64,000 nt of DNA from DASRFA01 sp035651755 (GTDB lineage Bacteria > Desulfobacterota > Binatia > UBA12015): the NCBI GenBank assembly GCA_035651755.1, contig DASRFA010000013.1, positions 372,001 through 436,000 of the forward strand. Direction: 5' to 3'. This document shows positions 42,301 to 49,370 of the stretch, piece after piece. The stretch's first letter is position 1, and each line of letters starts with the position of its first letter. The notes under the pieces were generated by a model. It was not told where the DNA came from and ran no database searches. It worked only from the letters and a program-made list of their open reading frames with translations. The position numbers and the translations under genes are program-made.

Positions 42301-43808
42301 TGGGCATCTCCCCCGTCCCGAGCATCATCTACGAGGGCGCGCGCGTCCGTATCACCGCGGCCAACGGCAATCGTTGGCACGGCCACATCACGACGCTGGG
42401 CCTTACGGCGAGCGTCTGGCCGGCGCTCGAGCCCGGGGACACGCTCGACGTGCAGTACGTCACCGGCAGCACGTTCGAGATTCTGGAATCTGCGCCACTA
42501 GGCTTCGCCGACACCGATCTCGACGCCGAGGTGATGCGCCTGATCGATAGGGTGTGGCGCTGCCAGTCGACCTCGAAGAGCGGCCTCCTCATGCCCGTGC
42601 CCGGTCTCGCGCAGAGGATCTCGCACGTCTTCGAGCCGGAGACCACGATCCAGGAAGCTGTCGAGAAGATCGGCAAGGACGGCTTCTTCGCGCCCTACGT
42701 CAACCGACAGGGGCGCATGAGCGCGGTCGCGCCAGACTTCGACGTGGACGGTCTCCTCCCGAACTCGAGCGGCGAGGAAGATCGCGTCTCCGCCGACGGA
42801 ACCGCGGGCGTGCGCCCGTGGACCGCCGAGGCGGGCTCCGATCCGACCGGGCAGGGCGCGCCCACGATCGAGGTCGAGGCCGGCGGTACCGCGCTCTTCG
42901 GAACGCGATGCATGCGACTCGTGAGTCCGGCGGCATCGGGCGGCAACGTCTCGACGACCGGGTATGCCTGGTACGCCGTCCCGTGTCCGTCGTCGGGCTG
43001 GTATCAGTTCGTCATCTACATCCTGAACGACTCGTCGATCGCGACGCCGGCCGATTTCACTATCACGGTCACGAAGCCCGGCATCGGCGTGCAGACGGTC
43101 GCTAAGTCCTATGTCGTCGGCACTGATGTCTTCACGAACCGCTGGGTACGCCAGGAGGTGCTCTTCTACGTCGCGCCGGGCAATGTCGGAACCGCGATCA
43201 TCAAGCTTTGGCCGACCACAATCTCCGGGAGCCTCGGCACGACCACGACCACGAAGCGCGCGGCGTGGTGGATCGATGGGTGGCAGCTCTACCCGGTCGC
43301 GGCCGTGCTCGATGACTACAACTCCGACTTCGGGAAAATCGAGTTCGAGGACGAAAATTTGATCGAGGCCCGCGTGTCGTACCTGATTCGACGCGAGAAC
43401 TCGGGATACGCCTTCTACGCCGGCGCCGTCGACAACGACGCGCGCGGTCTCGCGCCGACGCTCTTCTCCGAGGCGCGGTATACGCTCTTCACCGCGGGCG
43501 TCGGGCAGATCGACGATGCCGGCTACGCCGACGCCGATTCCGCGTTCGGTACTGCGTCGGCGGTCATGCGCTATGGCGGCCGCGGCCGTCAGCGGATGAA
43601 CAGTTCGTCGTTTGGCTTGACGCGCATTCCGCGCATGGGCGAGCGTGTCGTCGTCAATCTCTCGCGCGAGAGCAGCCCGAGCGATCGCGACACGACGTGG
43701 ATCGTCCGCAGCGTCGAGGCGGACGGTGGGCACCTGAAGACACTCCGACTCGGCCTGCGGCGTCAAAACGACCCGCTCTTCGACAGGGTCCGAAGAGTCA
43801 CTCGGTGA
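39306..43808 (+). CDS. Large tail tip/hub protein
   Basis: 1,500 residues in one frame from ATG 39306. The N-terminal 350 are beta-rich fibre-like modules (YTVGNANLNSVSSASATLV). The middle has DISEDFDVRVSGSQVQSSYG and DGYYDGLPARRF, typical of phage hub proteins. Residues about 1100-1300 hold a further carbohydrate-binding-like module (TAEAGSDPTGQGAPTIEVEA; WVRQEVLFYVAPGNV). The C-terminus (IPRMGERVVVNLSRESS) is again hub-like. Likely the adsorption and injection tip. Confidence 0.75.
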   Translation: MRDNDYNVFYACRDELPTDVPYFSANPSSGFTASPVGFDVTFSSASAIRVNYIYKISEGSHAFYARAIRKTATVVTFVPIWSTADSATAFSTATYTTSATVVVVEQSHVTLPLDLREAPVGGTYDYLLIGSAAVSCDTTAQRVTANLWTKCPSGDRPGGTDRSVALMTVGNASFADNEPWNCACVLTDLKPGTLWEHHLAIAPTGSAGTARMSYGHLAAIRVRERYTVGNANLNSVSSASATLVTDANHSFDLPNEAFSSVNPTWIIVATGVISNDAASNGRVVVDVVGASSVTLLDATLPLRTATDRRSFGIVAMVSALPNGATAPKVSIKVAAPNGGTSTIRRAFLGAFRVFEDAYVPNASLPFEDVFSSLRSGDVAGTTGTSFVATSGTDEQPITGLISGQNIEDTVPDWNNQRLEFISLDVRKAGNGRWEARPLWGGPRVPQQSAHGLWGPSQRGCGFFMHRVPASPVDSSPQVNVNKVENRAVVNDGNPVLVRNTGYVRLQELTPPRENSDSDVELLAEVEHGVLLQDWTQVSGDLYKIPLGTGVGRANIDDVGRVLINGVEATEIFKKPSAASTWYFNPEKDGLPAIDLTLASTFTFDQFNSTDVPLSASTNVAIGRIVVLEDSATGNIAHARVEANTSGNTWQMSVLTRYPGDKGFKFASATTTVRATEGHYLYLQMPTGKTPYPQTSDQRVVIVARERLGRRLFDLQDYRGRTVPYFPRISKVPDISEDFDVRVSGSQVQSSYGTIEVANGDGYYDGLPARRFMEGLPVTLKRLVWDHRRMAQFPWEPKDRAEFVEVLARAFGSLPEVSAAALAIGLFPRGVNLNRPLTAVRNTAFGGNSNETAERGVGIPIVMGPADRVRGRRISRRTGVAVNQYRVSAAMLKQVRAGYLTPTTAQTITIAAPSNNALLLSRGIVSVNNDQNGNNPADELYFDVDGITDDGTPTGNLIQAHGSILSYVLKNFPWVPDATVAGSTTTNANHTPTANTVISVGISPVPSIIYEGARVRITAANGNRWHGHITTLGLTASVWPALEPGDTLDVQYVTGSTFEILESAPLGFADTDLDAEVMRLIDRVWRCQSTSKSGLLMPVPGLAQRISHVFEPETTIQEAVEKIGKDGFFAPYVNRQGRMSAVAPDFDVDGLLPNSSGEEDRVSADGTAGVRPWTAEAGSDPTGQGAPTIEVEAGGTALFGTRCMRLVSPAASGGNVSTTGYAWYAVPCPSSGWYQFVIYILNDSSIATPADFTITVTKPGIGVQTVAKSYVVGTDVFTNRWVRQEVLFYVAPGNVGTAIIKLWPTTISGSLGTTTTTKRAAWWIDGWQLYPVAAVLDDYNSDFGKIEFEDENLIEARVSYLIRRENSGYAFYAGAVDNDARGLAPTLFSEARYTLFTAGVGQIDDAGYADADSAFGTASAVMRYGGRGRQRMNSSSFGLTRIPRMGERVVVNLSRESSPSDRDTTWIVRSVEADGGHLKTLRLGLRRQNDPLFDRVRRVTR

Positions 43809-43815
43809 GGTAGTG

Positions 43816-45180
43816 ATGGTGAGGTGGTGGCTTGCCGCGGCTGCGGCGCTGGTATTGACAATGTCCATCGACGCACGTGCGGTGGACCTGCCGCTCGACT
43901 GCCGTCGAGGTCCGATGATCTTCGGCGACGTCGGCTGCGGCAAGCTCGTCTGGCGGCGCGCGAAACGGCAGTGGGAGCTCCGCGGCTGCGACTCGCTCGA
44001 GGCCGTTGCGCGCGAGGGGGCATGCCCCGCGGGCACCACGCCGCGCGTGGTGTGTGAGACGGTCGTCACGCCGACGCCCATTCCGACGCGAACGCCGGTC
44101 CCGACACCGAGCGCGACGCCGACGTGCGTGCCAGGCAAGGTCCGCAACCCGGACTGCGGCGTGTTCGGCTACCCCGGCTCGTGCGACTGCATGCAGCGGT
44201 CGAGCGGCGTCGACAAGTGGAGCGTCCTGGCTTTCATGGGCCTCGGGAGCTTCCGCAACGTGGGGCACCCGAAACCAACCCCGGTCCCCACGCCGACACC
44301 ACTCCCCCGCGGCCCGGCCGCGTTCGCTGGCATCTGGTGGCCGGCACCAGAGCAGGCAGGCCTCATTCCTGCAGCGTTCGGGCACCCCTACAACCCCGAC
44401 CTCGTTTACGCCGAGCACGAGTGGCCATACGCGGTTCCCGACCGTGCGAGCAACGACGAGGTGCACACTGCGGTCGAGGGCATGAAAGCGCGCGGCCAGA
44501 TGCCGCGATTTTTCGTGGGCGAGCCAGCACCACAGTTCTGGTTCCGCTGGAACCCGGCGGGTGATCCACTCGGCGGCACGCCCGGCGCGGCGGAGCGGGT
44601 CGCGAACCTCCTCGCGTGGGGCGTCGAGCCGGGTAACGCGATCATGGTCGCGCCGTACATTTTCGGCTGCACGCACGAGATGCCGCGCGACGAGCAGGAC
44701 GCAATGCTCGCGCGCCTCGGTCTCACGCGGCCACCGGGCTACGAGTTCCGGCCGATCGGCGCGCCCCTGGTCGCGGCCGATGGCCAGTGCCTGCCCGATT
44801 ATCCCGATGCGTTCGAGGTAAAGGTCGCGGCGCGGATCTTCGAGGTCTGGCTCGAAGCTCTCATGCAGAGCCACCCCGAGGTCGGCCTCGTGGTCGTGCA
44901 GATGTCGAACGGGTCGAACGCCTTCAGCTACGACGGCCACGGCTACGCAATTGCCCGCCGGATTACACGCATCCTTCGCAAGCACGGCTTCCCGCCAGCT
45001 CTCCAGATCGAGGACCGATCCTGCCAGGCGTCGGGTGCGCGCACTTTCTGGGAAGCGCCACCGTCGGCCGACTGCCGAATGCTCCGCGCCGTCAGGGTAG
45101 CCGGCGCGCAGTGGTCGGTGTTCTGGGGATTTAGCTTCGGGCCGAACCCGGGCGACGAGCTCGTCGAGGCGTGCCCATGA
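43816..45180 (+). CDS. Secreted protein with Thr-Pro linkers
   Basis: 454 residues. Signal peptide WWLAAAAALVLTMSIDARA. A small Cys-containing domain, then TPTPIPTRTPVPTPSATPT, a second Cys-rich segment, a PKPTPVPTPTPLP linker, and a 290-residue globular domain with FAGIWWPAPEQAG, APQFWFRWNPAGDPLGG and GLVVVQMSNGSNAFSYDGHG. No family is recognised; a TIM-barrel hydrolase is possible from the Trp-rich pattern. Codons 14-18 lie in a TTGACA-type element. GTG 43813 is an alternative start. Confidence 0.6.
   Translation: MVRWWLAAAAALVLTMSIDARAVDLPLDCRRGPMIFGDVGCGKLVWRRAKRQWELRGCDSLEAVAREGACPAGTTPRVVCETVVTPTPIPTRTPVPTPSATPTCVPGKVRNPDCGVFGYPGSCDCMQRSSGVDKWSVLAFMGLGSFRNVGHPKPTPVPTPTPLPRGPAAFAGIWWPAPEQAGLIPAAFGHPYNPDLVYAEHEWPYAVPDRASNDEVHTAVEGMKARGQMPRFFVGEPAPQFWFRWNPAGDPLGGTPGAAERVANLLAWGVEPGNAIMVAPYIFGCTHEMPRDEQDAMLARLGLTRPPGYEFRPIGAPLVAADGQCLPDYPDAFEVKVAARIFEVWLEALMQSHPEVGLVVVQMSNGSNAFSYDGHGYAIARRITRILRKHGFPPALQIEDRSCQASGARTFWEAPPSADCRMLRAVRVAGAQWSVFWGFSFGPNPGDELVEACP
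43854..43868 (+). promoter_or_regulatory. TTGACA-type site inside a second signal-peptide sequence
   Basis: ATTGACAATGTCCAT, 39 bases into the secreted-protein gene, oriented with transcription. Differs from the copy in the gene at 25878 at only two positions. Confidence 0.5.
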
Positions 45181-45692
45181 GCGCCGTAGCCGAGTGCGTG
45201 CGCCCGTGGGTGCCGCTGATTCGCCTCGAGGCACCGCGCTGGAATCTGAAGCCGAACCTCGTGGCGGCCGTCGTAGCCCAAGAGAGCTCGGGCAACCCGT
45301 GGGCGCAGCGCCCGGAGCCGTCATTCTACCAGCGGTACAAGGCCGGCATCCTCGCGCTCGTCAAGCGCACCGCCTTCAAAGCAGACGACTACTGGGCGCG
45401 GTACCCCGACATCTTCTCGTCGAGCTACGGCCTCATGCAGGTTCTCCTGACGGTCGCGATCGAGCATGGCTTCACGTTCGAGTTCCCCACAGAGCTCTGC
45501 GACCCGCCCCGCAACCTCGCGATCGGCTGCAAGGTGCTTCGTTCCAAGATCAACGCTGCCAGCGGAAACCTGCGCGACGGACTGCTCCGCTGGAACGGCG
45601 GGTCGAACAAGAGCTACCCGGATGAGGTTCTCGCGAAGCTGGGCGAGATCAACGACTCGGGCGTCTTCGGGGCGGGTGATGCCTTCTCCTGA
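45177..45692 (+). CDS. Lytic transglycosylase-type endolysin
   Basis: 171 residues; ATG overlaps the previous stop. Shows the SLT pattern: LVAAVVAQESSGNPWAQ (catalytic Glu), SSSYGLMQVLLTVA, and AIGCKVLRSKINAASGNLRDGLLRWNGG with a late Tyr. It would cleave peptidoglycan glycan strands for lysis. No signal peptide, so release depends on the adjacent holin candidates. Confidence 0.8.
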   Translation: MSAVAECVRPWVPLIRLEAPRWNLKPNLVAAVVAQESSGNPWAQRPEPSFYQRYKAGILALVKRTAFKADDYWARYPDIFSSSYGLMQVLLTVAIEHGFTFEFPTELCDPPRNLAIGCKVLRSKINAASGNLRDGLLRWNGGSNKSYPDEVLAKLGEINDSGVFGAGDAFS

Positions 45693-45930
45693 ACTCACAC
45701 CAGCACCCGCTGGGGTCGACTCGTTCATCGCCGAGTTCTGGCGATGGATATTCGGCATCATAGGCGCGGTGGGCGGCATCTTCTTGACGCGACTTACGGG
45801 CCGATACTCGCTCATCGTCGAGAAGGTCACGAGGCTCGAGACGCAGATGGAGGGAATCAAGGAGCAGCTCGATCGGCTCGAGAACCGGCTGACCATTCTC
45901 CTCGAGAACAAGGGGGTCGGCCGTGGCTGA
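45679..45930 (+). CDS. Holin-like one-helix protein with coiled coil
   Basis: 83 residues with a transmembrane helix IFGIIGAVGGIFLTRLTG (about 21-38) and a coiled coil VEKVTRLETQMEGIKEQLDRLENR. It overlaps the endolysin gene by 14 bases. Could be a holin or spanin component. Confidence 0.6.
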   Translation: MPSPELTPAPAGVDSFIAEFWRWIFGIIGAVGGIFLTRLTGRYSLIVEKVTRLETQMEGIKEQLDRLENRLTILLENKGVGRG

Positions 45931-46279
45931 CGAGCTCCCGAAGATGTCGCATGTCGGTCGCGCCGCCGGTCCGATCATCACCGCGGTGTGTGTTGCGATG
46001 GTCCTGTCCGGCGGCGTCGACCGGGTGCTCCTAATTCGGAACTACGCGACCACGGAGGCTCGGATAGAGCGCGCGCGCAGTGATCTGGTGCACCTGACCA
46101 AGCGCGTTGCCGACATGAAGGAGCGCGTCACGCGGTCTCGGCTAACGCTCAACACCGTACGACGAGATCTCGGAGCGGTCCGCGCACGTCTAGCTCTACT
46201 GATGCAATGGACGAGGTCGGACCTCGAGAAAGAACTTCAGAAACAGAACATCGAGAAGGGCAAGGGGAAGAGACGATGA
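45923..46279 (+). CDS. Membrane-anchored coiled-coil lysis protein
   Basis: 118 residues from GTG 45923. Transmembrane helix AAGPIITAVCVAMVLSGGV near residues 13-31, then a long coiled coil (ARIERARSDLVHLTKRVADMK; RLTLNTVRRDLGAVRARLALL). Layout resembles an inner-membrane spanin. Overlaps both neighbours. Confidence 0.55.
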   Translation: MADELPKMSHVGRAAGPIITAVCVAMVLSGGVDRVLLIRNYATTEARIERARSDLVHLTKRVADMKERVTRSRLTLNTVRRDLGAVRARLALLMQWTRSDLEKELQKQNIEKGKGKRR

Positions 46280-46551
46280 AGACGTGGCTCGAAAAGGTTT
46301 GGACCGACCAGGCGTACTTCATGGGCGCCGTGCGCGGCGCCATGACGCTGATCGCGCTGCTCGTCTTCCAGGCATGCAGTGACAACATGCTCCACGGCTG
46401 GTGGTGCACGGTAGCAAAGGTCGTCGTCGGCGGCGGTCTCGTGACGTCGGTCATGTTCCCCGCCGGGCAAACCAACCCGCCGAAGAAGAACGGGACGCTC
46501 GTTGCCCTGGACGAAAAGCGCGTCACGCCGAGCGGCCCGAGCATCGGGTGA
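46276..46551 (+). CDS. Small membrane protein of the lysis cluster
   Basis: 91 residues with two hydrophobic stretches (GAMTLIALLVFQACS and CTVAKVVVGGGLVTSVMFPAG) and a soluble tail. ATG overlaps the previous stop. Holin candidate. Confidence 0.55.
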   Translation: MKTWLEKVWTDQAYFMGAVRGAMTLIALLVFQACSDNMLHGWWCTVAKVVVGGGLVTSVMFPAGQTNPPKKNGTLVALDEKRVTPSGPSIG

Positions 46552-46712
46552 ACTGCCCCGACGACAAAGAGGTCGAGCGCGCCGAGGAGTTTCGGCGCGA
46601 GGATCACGAAGGACTGCGCGTGCCGATCGTGACCGCGCAGAGCGATGGGAACGGATGGCGCATCGGCGGGCCGGTGGGGGCCCTCGTGCGTCTCCTGGGG
46701 TGGAGGAAGTGA
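46548..46712 (+). CDS. Small soluble protein, unknown
   Basis: 54 residues from GTG 46548 (GTGA overlap): charged N-terminus (DDKEVERAEEFRREDHEG) then WRIGGPVGALVRLLGWRK. Unknown function. Confidence 0.45.
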   Translation: MNCPDDKEVERAEEFRREDHEGLRVPIVTAQSDGNGWRIGGPVGALVRLLGWRK

Positions 46713-47026
46713 TGGAAGCGACGGACGCAATCAAGGTCGCCGCGGCACTCGCGCCGATCGTCTCGCAGTTCGTGAAGGAGGTCGAGCACACCGACGCGTC
46801 GAGCGAGGAGAAGAAGGCCGCCGTCATGGGTCTGACCGAGACCGTATACCGAGGCGCGCAGGCCCTCGGCACGCTCGACGGCGTGAAGGAGCTCCGCGGG
46901 GTCGATTTCTCGACGCTGGCGCCCCTCTTCGCGATCCTCGTCGACGGGGTCGTGGCACTCTTCAAGGCGGTCAGGATCTTCGTCTCCAAGCGCAAGGCGG
47001 CGCCGGCGGCCGCCCCCGCCAAGTGA
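46712..47026 (+). CDS. Holin-like protein
   Basis: 104 residues; GGGGTGGAGGAAG lies upstream. Amphipathic helices (IKVAAALAPIVSQFVKEVEH), then FSTLAPLFAILVDGVVALFKAVRIF as a transmembrane helix and a basic Ala/Lys/Pro tail, typical of holin C-termini. Family not certain. Confidence 0.5.
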   Translation: MEATDAIKVAAALAPIVSQFVKEVEHTDASSEEKKAAVMGLTETVYRGAQALGTLDGVKELRGVDFSTLAPLFAILVDGVVALFKAVRIFVSKRKAAPAAAPAK

Positions 47027-47466
47027 TCTTCGGGACGCTCTGGAGCGCCGCGAAGGCGACGCTCGAGACATCGCACGCGTTCGCGGCGGCCAAGAAGGCC
47101 TACGACGACGGCGGGGGACTGCCGGCGATCGTGTCTGCGTGGGCCGCCGAGACGAGCTCGGCTGGCGACGACCTGTACGCGACGAAGGTCGAGGCGGCGC
47201 TTCGCATCGTCGCCGGATGGGTGCGGAGCGCAGCCGTGCTGGGCGTCAAGGCGGCGATCCGGGTTGAGCACTACGTGCCGGCCTGGGTCGACCGCGCGGA
47301 GGGCGGCGTGGCGTGGCTCGAGCGCACGGCGCTTCGCGTCCGCGCCGGCATGAATCGCCTGCGCACCCTGGTGCCGCCAGCGACGGCCGGCGCGCGGCGC
47401 GTGTCCTCGGCCCTGTCCGGGGTGGCCGCCAAGCTCGACCGGTTGCGCGACGGCGAGTCCCGCTAG
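47023..47466 (+). CDS. Helical phage protein, unknown
   Basis: 147 residues from GTG 47023 (GTGA overlap). Amphipathic, Ala-rich helices throughout (AAKATLETSHAFAAAKKAY; KVEAALRIVAGWVRSAAVLG), basic C-terminus. Unknown; last gene of the lysis cluster. Confidence 0.45.
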   Translation: MIFGTLWSAAKATLETSHAFAAAKKAYDDGGGLPAIVSAWAAETSSAGDDLYATKVEAALRIVAGWVRSAAVLGVKAAIRVEHYVPAWVDRAEGGVAWLERTALRVRAGMNRLRTLVPPATAGARRVSSALSGVAAKLDRLRDGESR

Positions 47467-47515
47467 TCTGACGCGCCGCGGGGGCGGCGGTCTTCTTCGA
47501 GGTGGGGTGGACTGA

Positions 47516-48274
47516 ATGAACATCTCTCCGCTGTACGAGCTTCCGAAGTCTGGGATCCTAATCCCAACGAGCGACTGGCACATCGGGGCAGAGGAGCACG
47601 ACGAGCCGCACTTCGATGACATGCTCCGGTTCGCCAAAGAAGAGAGGGCCGGGATGGTCCTCGGTGGCGACCACATCGAGAACGCCGTGGCGGCAGGTAA
47701 GGCCCCGGGCGAAAAGCTCCTCGGACAATCGAAGTGGCCGACGGAGCAGTTCAAGATCTTCATCGACAAGATGCTCCCGTTTGCCAAGCGCGGACAAATC
47801 ATCGGAATCATCCGCGGCAATCACGACGCGCGCACCCGCCGCGAGGCCCTCGTCGATCTCTGCGAGATCGCGGCGCACTCACTGGGCGTCCCGTACTTCG
47901 GCGTCGGCGTGATCGCCCGCGTCAAGCACGGCTCCCAAGTCTACACTACCGCGTGGCAACACGGTCGTGCCGGCGCCCGGAACTACTTCATGGAACTCGA
48001 CAGAATGATGCACCGCTATCCGACGGCCGAGGTCGTCGGACTCGGCCACATCCACGTGCTCGACGCGCGCCGCGTGGCCCATCTCGAGGTCGACCCCGAG
48101 GGCCGCGAGTCGGTGGGAATGAAGCATCAAGTCCGCACCGGGTGCTTCCTCAAGCTCGCCGAGTACGCACGCGAGGCGCTCTACGCCCCGCCGGTGATTG
48201 GCGCTCCGGTGATCCGGTTCGGTCGCAAGGAGCACGCGATCGACGTCGACACGAAGACGCTCTCATGGATCTGA
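47516..48274 (+). CDS. Metallophosphoesterase
   Basis: 252 residues with the calcineurin-like metal-ligand set in order: SDWHIG, LGGDHIEN, IIRGNHDAR, TAWQHGRAG and GLGHIHVLD. The domain is complete. Phage enzymes of this family act on nucleic acids, cyclic nucleotides or protein phosphates; the substrate cannot be read here. Signal-degrading (anti-immunity) activity is possible but unsupported. Confidence 0.8.
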   Translation: MNISPLYELPKSGILIPTSDWHIGAEEHDEPHFDDMLRFAKEERAGMVLGGDHIENAVAAGKAPGEKLLGQSKWPTEQFKIFIDKMLPFAKRGQIIGIIRGNHDARTRREALVDLCEIAAHSLGVPYFGVGVIARVKHGSQVYTTAWQHGRAGARNYFMELDRMMHRYPTAEVVGLGHIHVLDARRVAHLEVDPEGRESVGMKHQVRTGCFLKLAEYAREALYAPPVIGAPVIRFGRKEHAIDVDTKTLSWI

Positions 48275-48531
48275 CGGGGACGGGCGGCGTGCGCCGCAGG
48301 CAGCTGCAGCTTGATCAGGTCGAGGTCATCAAGCGCGGGCGCATCCGGACCACGAGGCGCGACAAGCAGTCGCCGGACGTACGGACGATCACCCGAAGCG
48401 TCACATTCAGCGTCGAGTGTCTCGACATCATCCACCGATGGGAGCTGGCGCGTAACGCCGGCCGCTCCGAGATCGTGCGTCAGGCGCTCCGGATCGCTGA
48501 CGCCGAGTGGTCGAAGCAGCGCGGGGAGTAG
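48265..48531 (+). CDS. Ribbon-helix-helix-like regulator
   Basis: 88 residues starting inside the end of the phosphoesterase gene. Basic N-terminus (KRGRIRTTRRDKQ), then a strand and helices (RSVTFSVECLDIIHRWELAR; GRSEIVRQALRIADAEW) that match a CopG/Arc-type domain. Probably DNA-binding. Confidence 0.55.
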   Translation: MDLTGTGGVRRRQLQLDQVEVIKRGRIRTTRRDKQSPDVRTITRSVTFSVECLDIIHRWELARNAGRSEIVRQALRIADAEWSKQRGE

Positions 48532-48535
48532 CGCC

Positions 48536-48850
48536 ATGCCGACGGACGTCTTCCTGAATCGCGAGGGATGGACGGTCGAGCACGTCGACGACCCGGCGAC
48601 GCGCGTGTCGGAATACGGCGAGCACAGCGAGTTTCGCAATCACAAAGATGGCGTTGCGATTAAGCCCGAGAACGTCATCCTGATCAACGAGGATCTCCCG
48701 GGCCCCGATCGCCTCGAGATGGAGATTCACGAGATGCTCCACGTGCTCGACTGGGACCGGCCCGAAGACCAGATCCACGCGCGCGCCGAGGAGCTCGCGG
48801 CCGCCCTGTGGCGCCTCGGCTGGCGCCCCCGGAAGCGCGTGCGGCAGTGA
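48536..48850 (+). CDS. Small HExxH metalloprotease-like protein
   Basis: 104 residues with EMEIHEMLHVLDWD, a zinc-peptidase H-E-x-x-H signature, at residues 61-65 and acidic residues after it. Short for a stand-alone protease, but similar small HExxH proteins occur in phages. Activity unproven. Confidence 0.55.
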   Translation: MPTDVFLNREGWTVEHVDDPATRVSEYGEHSEFRNHKDGVAIKPENVILINEDLPGPDRLEMEIHEMLHVLDWDRPEDQIHARAEELAAALWRLGWRPRKRVRQ

Positions 48851-48851
48851 T

Positions 48852-48880
48852 GTTGACAAAATCAATAGGCTTGCTAGGGC
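48852..48880 (+). promoter_or_regulatory. Promoter/operator before the XRE regulator pair
   Basis: GTTGACAAAATCAAT (48852-48866) is identical to the 6319 site. TTGACA is followed after 16 bases by TAGGGC (48875-48880). It would drive the coiled-coil protein and XRE gene downstream. Confidence 0.55.
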
Positions 48881-48893
48881 AGTGGAGGTTGGT

Positions 48894-49157
48894 GTGACGG
48901 ACGAGCAGGAGCTGGAAGTCCGTCGTCGCGCGACAAGAGCCGAGACGCTCACCTTCCGGATCGCGCGACTGGGGGTGAAGAGGGACGCGGCGTCGCGCGC
49001 CGCGTGGGACGCACACAGGGCCGCGCTCGAGGCACAGCGCGAGGCCGCACGCGCCGAGGAGGAGTTCCGCACCGCGATGCAGGAACTCCGTGACGAGCTC
49101 GGGGACGGAGCGGCGATTGCCAGCGAACGCGCGGCCGCAGCTGGAGGACGAGCATGA
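48894..49157 (+). CDS. Coiled-coil protein upstream of XRE regulator
   Basis: 87 residues from GTG 48894, which has GGAGG five bases upstream. Almost wholly charged helix (RAETLTFRIARLGVKRD; ALEAQREAARAEEEFRTAM). Overlaps the XRE gene by four bases, so the two may act together. Unknown function. Confidence 0.5.
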   Translation: MTDEQELEVRRRATRAETLTFRIARLGVKRDAASRAAWDAHRAALEAQREAARAEEEFRTAMQELRDELGDGAAIASERAAAAGGRA

Positions 49158-49357
49158 AGAAGCGAATCGACATCAAGGATCTCCGGAAGAAGCTCAAGCT
49201 CACGCAAGAAGAGCTCGCCCGCGAGCTCGCGGTCACGGTCTCGACCGTGAACCGGTGGGAGAACGGACACTCCGGTCCGAGCAAGCTCGCGCTCCGCTCG
49301 ATCGATGCCCTGTGCGACAAGCACAAGGTCGTGCCGACGGAGCTTCCGGCGGCGTAA
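49154..49357 (+). CDS. Small XRE-family helix-turn-helix regulator
   Basis: 67 residues with RKKLKLTQEELARELAVTVS and VNRWENGHSGPSKLALR, a canonical XRE/Cro helix-turn-helix that fills the whole protein. It follows a copy of the TTGACA-type operator, so it is one candidate for the protein that reads these sites. It could also be an ordinary plasmid-type regulator. Confidence 0.75.
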   Translation: MKKRIDIKDLRKKLKLTQEELARELAVTVSTVNRWENGHSGPSKLALRSIDALCDKHKVVPTELPAA

Positions 49358-49370
49358 CGAGGAGGTGGTG

